Shown here piece after piece: positions 1-6,597 of a stretch of 13,451 nucleotides of DNA. The notes beneath the pieces were generated by a model. It had not been told where the DNA came from and searched no databases. It saw only the letters and a program-made list of their open reading frames with translations. Both the position numbers and the translations under genes were made by a program. The stretch is taken from assembly GCA_003240735.1 (NCBI GenBank), contig QFNE01000033.1, forward strand, positions 1-13,451, in the 5' to 3' direction. The DNA comes from Paracoccus denitrificans (GTDB taxonomy: Bacteria; Pseudomonadota; Alphaproteobacteria; Rhodobacterales; Rhodobacteraceae). Position 1 is the stretch's first letter. Each line of letters begins with the position of its first letter.

Positions 1-1
1 C

Positions 2-487
2 GGGGAACTCAGCTTCCTGCGCTTTGCTGCGCTGGCCGGTCTCTATATCGAGAATGGTACGCTGCTACTTTTCGATGAACCAGAGACGCATCTCCACCCT
101 AACTTCATCAGCCAGTTCGTCGCGCTGCTCGACGACTTACTCGAACAGACCGGATCGGCGGCGATCTTGGCAACGCATTCGGTCTATTTCGTACGCGAGA
201 CGATGGAGGATCAGGTCACAGTTCTGCGGTCCGACGCGGATCGGATGATTTCCGCCGAGACCCCGACGCTCAAAACGTTTGGCGCTGATGTCGGCGCAAT
301 TTCCTATTTCGTATTCGGCGAAGATCAGCCCTCGCGTCTTGCACAGGAGGTCGAAACCAAGATCATGGCGCATACTGCGTCATGGGAAGAAATATTCGAG
401 ACCTATAAGGACCGGGTCTCGCTTGATCTGCTAGGCGAGATCCGCGCGCGGGTCGAAGGCACCGACCGCGAGGCTGACGGCCAATGA
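2..487 (+). CDS. ABC/AAA-type ATPase, 3' part only (PtuA-like, Septu or retron-effector type)
   Basis: The reading frame is open from the window edge, so the start and Walker A lie outside. Visible in order: an ABC-signature-like GELSF at the very beginning, a Walker B (LLLFDEPETHLHP, coded about 62-100) with the catalytic glutamate, and an H-loop/switch histidine (ILATHS, about 166-183). A tail of about 100 residues follows with TFGADVGAISYFVFGED, a stretch I associate with ATPases paired with HNH nucleases. There is no TOPRIM domain after the ATPase, so it is not a classical OLD nuclease. Its stop overlaps the start of the HNH gene (ATGA, 484-487), which implies translational coupling. In Septu, PtuA binds ATP and holds PtuB; the same pairing occurs in some retrons, whose RT would lie upstream. 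The ATPase call is firm. The system name is inferred from the pair and needs the missing upstream sequence. Confidence 0.85.
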   Translation, partial: GELSFLRFAALAGLYIENGTLLLFDEPETHLHPNFISQFVALLDDLLEQTGSAAILATHSVYFVRETMEDQVTVLRSDADRMISAETPTLKTFGADVGAISYFVFGEDQPSRLAQEVETKIMAHTASWEEIFETYKDRVSLDLLGEIRARVEGTDREADGQ

Positions 488-1365
488 ACCGACTCGATCC
501 TCCCGACTATTTCGATGACGTAGCCGCGCTCGACGCGCTGGCGTTGAATACGCGGCTCAAATGCTATCCGCACCTCGCTGCTCAGGTCCCTGTGATCAAG
601 GCGGGCTATCTTCAGTATGTCACCGGCAGCGGCAATGCGCATAACGTCGCCAATGTCGCGCTCCCCGCTCCGATCCAGGCTCAACTCAAGGCGCTTTACG
701 CTTCGCCATCAAACGAACTTCCGCATATCGATCGCATCCGAGAGGATAGCGACGCTAATTGCTGCCCGATGTGCGGGTCGTTTCACAGCGGCACACTCGA
801 CCATCTGCTCCCCAAGACGGAGTATCCGGTCTTCGCGATCTTCGGACCCAACTTGGTTCCGGCGTGCAAATGCAACAGCAAGCGGACCAACCAGCTCACC
901 GGTGCAAATCTGAGTGAGCGTATTCTCCATCCCTATTTCGATGACATCCTACGCGAGCGACTGTTTACCGCGCATTTCGAGGACTTTGGTCTGGCGCCGA
1001 GGATCACGTTGCGACCAGTACTCGATCCAGCTGCCCCACACGCTGCGGCGGTGCATTTCCATATGACAAATGTGATCGAACGCACCTCGATACTGCGGTA
1101 TCTGCGCACTAGTTGGACCAATTTACTGCGCCGACCGAGCCTCGCAGCGGCCGATCTGCGAGATGCGCCAGCCTCCCGGCAAGCGCTAGTCGACATCCTC
1201 ACGACAGAACTGGATCGCCAAGATGACACTTATGGCAGTCGCAACAACTGGCGCTCAGTATTTCTCTCTGGCTTGCTCGATGACCCCCTGCTTGACTGGC
1301 TGTTTGCTGCATTCCAACGTCCAGGATGGGAAGCAGACGGCCCGCTCGTTGAGGGCGTGGTCTAA
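484..1365 (+). CDS. HNH endonuclease partner of the upstream ATPase (PtuB-like)
   Basis: A 293-residue protein with a zinc-type HNH core. It has CPMC at residues 94-97, then DHLLPK at 106-111 supplying the D-H catalytic pair, then GPNLVPACKCN at 121-131 supplying the asparagine and the second metal cysteines. The second pair is spaced CxC rather than the common CxxC. The N-terminal 90 and C-terminal 160 residues have no motif I recognise and probably bind the ATPase. The start at 484 overlaps the ATPase stop and has a GAGG about 9 bases upstream, so the two proteins are likely made in stoichiometric amounts. In Septu the HNH subunit is the DNA-cutting effector held by the ATPase. Here I infer the same role from the domain pair and the overlap. 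Nothing looks truncated. It could instead be the effector nuclease of a retron ATPase-HNH module. Confidence 0.82.
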   Translation: MNRLDPPDYFDDVAALDALALNTRLKCYPHLAAQVPVIKAGYLQYVTGSGNAHNVANVALPAPIQAQLKALYASPSNELPHIDRIREDSDANCCPMCGSFHSGTLDHLLPKTEYPVFAIFGPNLVPACKCNSKRTNQLTGANLSERILHPYFDDILRERLFTAHFEDFGLAPRITLRPVLDPAAPHAAAVHFHMTNVIERTSILRYLRTSWTNLLRRPSLAAADLRDAPASRQALVDILTTELDRQDDTYGSRNNWRSVFLSGLLDDPLLDWLFAAFQRPGWEADGPLVEGVV

Positions 1366-1449
1366 GATTGTCCTCGGATCACCAATCTGATTGCATGTGC
1401 GGCCGCCACGTAGGGTCCGCAAGGGCGGCATCGCATAGTAGAATAATTA

Positions 1450-3750
1450 TCAGCTGCGGTCGCCGCGAAGGGATCCGAACATGTCTGAAACGCTTTGCTC
1501 GCTGGCACGTTCGTCGCGCCAACGCTCTTTGTAATCGTCCTGCATTTGGTCAGCGTAGGATTCCTCATGCTCCTCGAATTCGGTTTTCGCCTCCTCCACT
1601 TTCATAAGTAACACAGACACATCGACGCCAAGCTGATCTCTAAAAAGCTCGAGATCCTCGGCCAGCGTGTCAAACTGCTCGCGGGCGCGGTACTCGAGTA
1701 GCTCGTCTTGAAACATGGAGCGACGATACGTTTCGAACGCAATCCGCGCGGGCGATAACGCGGAGTCATGATCGGCCTCGGAGGTGTCGATGACCATGAT
1801 CAGTTCGCGAAGCTCGTCGGAGCGGCATCCGGTTTGGATGTCTTCCATCAATGCCGCTTTTATCGCTGCGATCATTGTCTCGCACGCGCCGGGATCGACC
1901 GAATTGGCGCCCTCAAGCGCACGAAGAGCCTCGACTGCATCGTTGATGTTTGGCCTCTCTGTCAGCCACTCATGCTGTAGGCGTGCGAACAGAGGCGCGA
2001 TAAGCGACGCAATCGCGGGCGAAGAAAGGCGATCAGCCATCTCGATCACGATCTCCAAGCGCCGTTCGAATGATACGCCTCGATAGCCGAATGCACCTTG
2101 GCCCACGTCGAACCGGCGCGCTTCGGCCATGCGAAACGAGAGAGTGGCGGCAATTGAACTTTGATTTTGCCGGAATGCGTCCAGGACGGCGCCGCTCTTC
2201 TGCGCTTTCGCATACGCCCATGAGTGTTCAATCTGATCGAAGTTATGAGCCGCAGTAACAACGTCGATCGCGTTCTCCGGGCTCCGCCGCAGGACAGCGT
2301 TCAGCAGATCAAGGACAGATGGATCGATGACCTCGACGCCGTGGGTGCCGAACGGTTTGATGAACGTCCCAGCGATTTCTCGCAGCGCCGACCTGAAATC
2401 TTCCGGTTTGGTTGCGAACCCGTAGCGCTTGGCGCACTGCTCATGCAGTAGCACGAACGCTGGTTTCAGCTTGACTCCCAAGGCCTTGCCGCCCATGGAG
2501 AACAGGACTAGCAGCATGGACCGTCCGGCGTCGGTGATTTCTTGCTCGTAGGCGTGACGCCAGATTTCGGATGGGTCGCGCAGCAAATTGTCAACAAACG
2601 TGCGATATTCGCCGACGGCGACGTTGCGAACTCGACGGAAGCTGGACAACCACTCGATCAGGCGCGGATTGAATTTCTCATGCTTGACGATGCGAAGGTA
2701 GTAGTTGTCCCGGAGAAGCTCGTCTTGGTATTCGACCGGCAGTTCACTGAAGAATAAGTGATTGTAGAGGATGCGCGCCTTCTGTGCGAACGAGTAGCTC
2801 GGCATTCTCAGGTAGACGCGGAGATCGTCCAAGTCAGAGTAGCGCAGCCGTTCCGATCTATCCATCGCGAGTGAGTAGATATGCTCGCGTGTGGTCAAAA
2901 TCATTCTCGCCGTCGGCGTCGAGCGCACCATCGCGATAAATTCGAGCAAAACCTTGTCGCTAGTGCCCGCAAGCGCAGCTGACTTATCGCCGAGAAAGGT
3001 CGCGCCCATGAAATCGTCGAAGTAGAAGACTTGGGGCGCACCCGGCTGAAAGAGAGCGAGGCCTTCGTCAATGTCGCGCTGGATTACCACGGCGTGAAAG
3101 CCGCGCTCGAGATGTTCATACAGCAGGAGATTGGCCAAGGTCGTTTTGCCAACTCCCGGCGGCCCCGCGACAACCACAACCCGCTCCTCGTTAAGCATCT
3201 GTAGCGCTTGGAGATACGCGCCACTTTGAACGTAACGCCGGGCCTCGGCATGAACCTGACGGGCCTTGAATTCGCTACGTGTCACCGAGGCATTGTGCAG
3301 GACACGGTCGAGAACGGCGCGACTTGCGAGCCAGAGTTTGTAATGTTTACCTTCGATAGCAGGATGCTGACCGAGCAGGTTGTTTAGGTCTTCCCGACCA
3401 ATGACATCACTTGGCGTCAGTACATCGGCGCCGATCAAAGCGACTATCGCGTCTTTGTTGACCGCTGAGAGCGGAACCGACGTCACCAAAACGTAGCGCG
3501 TCGGCTTTAGTCGCCGCACCTTCTCCGCTTCCTTGGCCAACTCCCTCATCAGCCCCGCTATTCCGGTCCGAAGAAGGTGCTTTACCTGAACTATAAGTTT
3601 CCCGACACCGGCGGCGTAGCGCAGGTCGATGCCGCCATCCTTGCCGGTCTTGAAGCTCTCGATTGTGACGCCCCAGTGCGCTTGCAGGAGATCGCGCGCG
3701 AGAAGCTCGAGGTCGTAAGGCGATAGCTGATGAAAGTCATAGTCGGGCAT
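1450..3750 (-). CDS. Mrr-like nuclease fused to a STAND NTPase (nSTAND3-type), probable single-protein defence factor
   Basis: A 766-residue protein. Residues about 10-130 form a PD-(D/E)XK restriction domain: E15 in the first helix, GKDGGIDLRY with D38/D42, and QVKH with Q55/K57, the Mrr_cat pattern. After a linker, residues 190-255 contain a P-loop (GPPGVGKTT, 196-204) and a Walker B (VFYFDDFMG, 241-249). A further motif, ILTTREH near 290, resembles the STAND sensor region. The rest (about 330-766) looks helical and ends in a charged, E/D/K/R-rich stretch; this is probably the sensor. STAND defence proteins recognise a phage feature, oligomerise and release an N-terminal effector, here a DNase. 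That role is inferred from family logic. The start at 3750 is backed by GGAAG seven bases upstream. The gene stands alone and converges on the HNH gene with 84 bp between. It is much shorter than the large Avs proteins, so I do not call it an Avs type. Confidence 0.85.
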   Translation of the reverse strand: MPDYDFHQLSPYDLELLARDLLQAHWGVTIESFKTGKDGGIDLRYAAGVGKLIVQVKHLLRTGIAGLMRELAKEAEKVRRLKPTRYVLVTSVPLSAVNKDAIVALIGADVLTPSDVIGREDLNNLLGQHPAIEGKHYKLWLASRAVLDRVLHNASVTRSEFKARQVHAEARRYVQSGAYLQALQMLNEERVVVVAGPPGVGKTTLANLLLYEHLERGFHAVVIQRDIDEGLALFQPGAPQVFYFDDFMGATFLGDKSAALAGTSDKVLLEFIAMVRSTPTARMILTTREHIYSLAMDRSERLRYSDLDDLRVYLRMPSYSFAQKARILYNHLFFSELPVEYQDELLRDNYYLRIVKHEKFNPRLIEWLSSFRRVRNVAVGEYRTFVDNLLRDPSEIWRHAYEQEITDAGRSMLLVLFSMGGKALGVKLKPAFVLLHEQCAKRYGFATKPEDFRSALREIAGTFIKPFGTHGVEVIDPSVLDLLNAVLRRSPENAIDVVTAAHNFDQIEHSWAYAKAQKSGAVLDAFRQNQSSIAATLSFRMAEARRFDVGQGAFGYRGVSFERRLEIVIEMADRLSSPAIASLIAPLFARLQHEWLTERPNINDAVEALRALEGANSVDPGACETMIAAIKAALMEDIQTGCRSDELRELIMVIDTSEADHDSALSPARIAFETYRRSMFQDELLEYRAREQFDTLAEDLELFRDQLGVDVSVLLMKVEEAKTEFEEHEESYADQMQDDYKERWRDERASEQSVSDMFGSLRGDRS

Positions 3751-4447
3751 TGCCGCTTCCGTTTGGGTGATGGACGGCGTGATGAGTTGTAACGAGCCGC
3801 ATTACTTCTCCGGCAGTTTAGGTTTATTACCCGTTTTGCCCAGAGGTTGGGTGCCAGCCTCGAGTTGCTCAGTCTACTATTCGTTCGCTAAATAACTGTA
3901 CAATCCTCCGCACTTCAAATGTCCGCTTTATGGAGGATGTCAGGGCCGCTTCAATGAAGCAGATGAAGGCGCGAAGCGGACGTTTGACGGCCGTCAGCCA
4001 AATTTGCTGACCCATTGCGCCTATTTAGGAGGGGTGTAGAGGGCTATGGAGTAGATATAGTTCTCATCGCTATCCCGCATGGCCCGCCACTTGCACATTT
4101 ACTGATATCATATCGCTCAGTAATTTAACTTGCGCGAGTTGCCGCTCCCCCAAACGTTCCTCCTTAAGACGTTAGCTTGCTGGGTCGTCCCAATTATCAT
4201 CTTTTGCAGTCTGCCGAATCCAGATGAACGAGAACCCTGCGCCCTCACCGGCAGGATCGAAGGTTGGGGCCGCCGTAGAGGTTCCCGATCTCATGTTGCG
4301 GCAGAACTCACCGCTGCGACCTCTGTCTCAGTCCATTTGCGTTAAACTGTCCGCCGAAGTGTCCCACGGTTCAATGTAGAGATTGTTTCACCACGAGGGA
4401 GCAAACGACACGAGGAACAGCCTTTTATACAGACGCACAACATTGGA
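3751..4447. other. Gene-free stretch upstream of the Mrr-STAND gene
   Basis: I see no convincing coding region here. The open frames present (for example 4130-4345, starting TTG) have no recognisable motif and no good ribosome site. The 3751-3850 end must carry the promoter of the minus-strand STAND gene, but I cannot pick -35/-10 boxes with confidence. An imperfect inverted repeat is present: AAATGTCCGCTTT at 3917-3929 and GAAGCGGACGTTT at 3973-3985. The last part, from about 4370, appears to be the decayed 5' end of the IS3-type orfA that follows: a TTCACC...GAGCA pattern resembling the usual RFTEEQ codons occurs at about 4386-4404, in another frame. Confidence 0.5.
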
Positions 4448-4696
4448 ATGATAAAAGAGCAGAACGCCAGGACGGAAACGGTGGAAGTCTGCCGTCATTC
4501 TGGTCTACATCCTGCCAAATTCTACGAGCTGACGACCAAATGCTGCGGCATGGACCTATCTGATCCCCACCGGCCGAAGACCCTTGAAGACGAAAACGAT
4601 AAGTTGACGCGCCTTTGGGCTGACTCGGTGCTGGATAACACCGTACTCAAGGAATTAGTTGGGAAGGCCCTGTCGACAACGAGATTGCCGCGGTAA
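4448..4696 (+). pseudogene. IS3-family transposase OrfA remnant
   Basis: The 82-residue open frame reads like a worn copy of an IS3-family (IS407-type) OrfA. MIKEQNA and VEVCRHSGLHPAKFYEL match the usual IIKEQ...ADVCRRHG...ATFYK helix-turn-helix pattern. CCGMDLSD matches YGGMDVSD. KTLEDENDKLTRLWADSVLD matches the leucine-zipper segment KALEDENAKLKKLLAEAMLD, followed by NTVLKELVGK. The normal N-terminal RFTEEQI piece is missing or in another frame upstream. The frame runs past the normal end into an unrelated tail, and no OrfB (DDE catalytic domain) follows. The element is therefore dead and cannot move itself. It is evidence that the 3.7-5.3 kb stretch is an old insertion site next to the restriction-like operon. 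Confidence 0.7.
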
Positions 4697-5274
4697 CCAG
4701 TGCAGAGAGCAATGTGAGATCTCGATATCACGCTGGTGGCGGGGAACAACTCTGATCTGAACTTGCGCCGGTCGCAAGTTGAAGTGGTTGCGGGAGCTCG
4801 CTTCCAGAAATTCTTGCCCATCACACAAACCACCTGCTGTCCCGAACATCTCCGTGGCCCGTAACCCGTCACGGTCACGAAGGGCGGGAAGCGGTCTGAT
4901 GGCGGCGCAGCGTGGCAGCAGCAGCAACTAGGGAAGAGCGGCCGCACACGCGGCCCACGGCGATCCCCCCTGCCCCCCACCCGCGACTAACGGAGAGCAG
5001 GCTGTTGGTGCTGCGCCAAAGCGGACGTTGCGAACCCGTTTTAGCGGTCAATCAAACGACTCGTGGTGAAACCTTCGGATGCTGGTCATGAAAGGCGGAC
5101 TAATCTGGAGTGTCACTCATTTACATGTATTGCCTGAAGAAGCATCTTCTTCACATAGTCTCAGCCGCAAAAGGGCGCTAGCAATAACTATAGTCGTGGC
5201 GTTTCGGGGGTCGACAGTCGCAGAATTTATTTTCAGAGACGGACCTTACCGGCCTCCGTCTTGTTGGGGGGGTC
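4697..5274. other. Gene-free leader region of the ParB-helicase-nuclease operon
   Basis: There is no supported gene in these 578 bases. A compact inverted repeat, GGCCGC-ACAC-GCGGCC, lies at 4940-4955 without a following T-run, so it is not a typical terminator. A third copy of the AAAGCGGACGTT word is at 5017-5028. A perfect 8-bp palindromic arm pair is at 5135-5153. Downstream of it, TATAGT near 5188-5193 could be a -10 box for the operon starting at 5275, but I see no clear -35. A run of G just before the start codon (about 5266-5272) is the only Shine-Dalgarno-like feature. Confidence 0.45.
5135..5153. promoter_or_regulatory. Perfect short palindrome upstream of the restriction-like operon (possible operator)
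   Basis: TGAAGAAG at 5135-5142 is followed by CAT and then its exact reverse complement CTTCTTCA at 5146-5153. It lies about 120 bases before the first operon gene and about 35 bases before the possible -10 TATAGT. Position and symmetry fit an operator for a dimeric repressor, as many R-M systems use, but no regulator gene is visible in the window. It may be chance or an RNA hairpin. Confidence 0.25.
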
Positions 5275-6591
5275 ATGCTTCTGAGCACCGATGTCAGAAT
5301 CCAGAAACTGAATGAGCTACGTAAACCCGAGGAAGGTCAGGTACTACAGAAACTGCACTATGACGGTGAGACGAAGCCCCACAAAGTTTCGACCATCAAC
5401 CTCGATTATCTAATCTACAATCGCCACAACGGGCGTCTCGAAGCCGAGATGCTTACCTGGGAGGAGCAGAATGCCGTTTCCCCAGAAGAATATGACGAAG
5501 ACCTCCATGAACTCATCGAAGATTTGCTGTGGCATTCATCGATCCAACGAAATAAGGCCACCTTGGCCGATCTCAAGGACAAGGGTCAGCAGCGGCCGGG
5601 GATCGTGAGCCTTGATGGGGTGATCATCGACGGTAACCGACGCGCTATGCTCCTGCGTCGGCTGGAGAAGCTGACCGGAACCAAGCAGTACTTCGATGCC
5701 ATCATCCTACCGCACGCCTACGCAGACAACCAAGAGGCGATTGTTCGCCTCGAGACCCAGTACCAGCTCGGCGAGGATGCAAAGGTTGAGTATGGTGCAC
5801 TCCAGAAATACCTCCACGTACGTAGGCTCCATGTCGATCTGGGCATTCCTAAGGACCAGATTGATACGCTTATGAATGAGAAGAGGGGGAACGCCGAGCG
5901 TCTCCTGCAGATTATGGAATTGATGGATGAGTATCTGCTGCACATTGGCGCGCCGCGTCTCTATACGATGCTCAAGGATGGGGACGGGTCCAAAGAGGGC
6001 ATGTTCGTTGACCTCCACGGTGATCTAAACCGGATCAACCGCGGCAAGCACAAAATCCCATGGGTCTTCGATCCTGACCTCGATCCGCTCCAACTCAAGA
6101 CGATCCAATTCGACTACATCCGGCTCGGCGAGCTTGCTGACGCCAAGAAGGCTTATCGCGAAATCTCGCACCAGGGGAATGGCAACAACTTTTTCGCTAA
6201 GCAGGACATTTGGGAGAATTTCCGAAATACGCACCAAGACGCGGTTGACCCTATAACTGCGGACCAGGGGTCGCTCGACGATTTCATCCGCCATCACCCT
6301 CATGAATATGAGACGAAGGTCGATGCCGCACGCGCGCGTGATAAGCAGTGGGCTGCTTCTGTTGGAACCGCGATGAAATCGAATTTCGGTCGATCAAGCT
6401 ATAGTCTCGACCTAGCCACACGCGAACTAAAGCCAAGCGAATACCTCCGACGCGCGAAGGAACTACTGGAGAAGATCGATTTGGACAGCGACGCGATACT
6501 TGGCGGCCAAGATAACCTAACATTAGCAGTAGACATCAATCGGATAACTTACGCTATCAAGAAACGCTTTGACCGTTCAGGACAAAACTGA
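5275..6591 (+). CDS. ParB/Srx-fold protein with IDGNRR motif, first gene of the restriction-like operon
   Basis: A 438-residue protein. The key motif is DGVIIDGNRRAMLLRRL at residues 114-130, equivalent to the (D)GxxRR nucleotide-binding motif of ParB N-terminal/sulfiredoxin-fold proteins and comparable to the DGQQR motif of GmrS/DUF262 and DGQHR of DndB-like proteins. Upstream, INLDYLIYNRHNGR (41-54) is the usual lead-in strand and contact segment. Downstream, RLETQYQLG...Y and a K/R-rich helical region (about 158-215) follow. No ParB-type helix-turn-helix or centromere-binding part is recognisable, and no ParA is adjacent, so I do not think it is a partition protein. In defence systems this fold acts as an NTP- or DNA-modification-sensing subunit. 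Here it is cotranscribed with a helicase six bases downstream and a nuclease, so it is likely the regulatory or sensing subunit. The catalytic activity is unknown. Confidence 0.75.
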   Translation: MLLSTDVRIQKLNELRKPEEGQVLQKLHYDGETKPHKVSTINLDYLIYNRHNGRLEAEMLTWEEQNAVSPEEYDEDLHELIEDLLWHSSIQRNKATLADLKDKGQQRPGIVSLDGVIIDGNRRAMLLRRLEKLTGTKQYFDAIILPHAYADNQEAIVRLETQYQLGEDAKVEYGALQKYLHVRRLHVDLGIPKDQIDTLMNEKRGNAERLLQIMELMDEYLLHIGAPRLYTMLKDGDGSKEGMFVDLHGDLNRINRGKHKIPWVFDPDLDPLQLKTIQFDYIRLGELADAKKAYREISHQGNGNNFFAKQDIWENFRNTHQDAVDPITADQGSLDDFIRHHPHEYETKVDAARARDKQWAASVGTAMKSNFGRSSYSLDLATRELKPSEYLRRAKELLEKIDLDSDAILGGQDNLTLAVDINRITYAIKKRFDRSGQN

Positions 6592-6597
6592 TTTTCC

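Noticed and set aside
1365..1388. Possible terminator hairpin AGATTG...CAATCT between convergent genes
   Set aside because: Only six pairs with a 12-base loop and no T-run on either strand.
4940..4955. GGCCGC-ACAC-GCGGCC hairpin as terminator
   Set aside because: The stem is strong, but no T-run follows on either strand and no gene ends just before it.
4522..4980. 152-codon minus-strand frame across the IS3 remnant
   Set aside because: It is antisense to the recognisable OrfA remnant, has no motif and low-complexity basic/cysteine-rich composition typical of a shadow frame.
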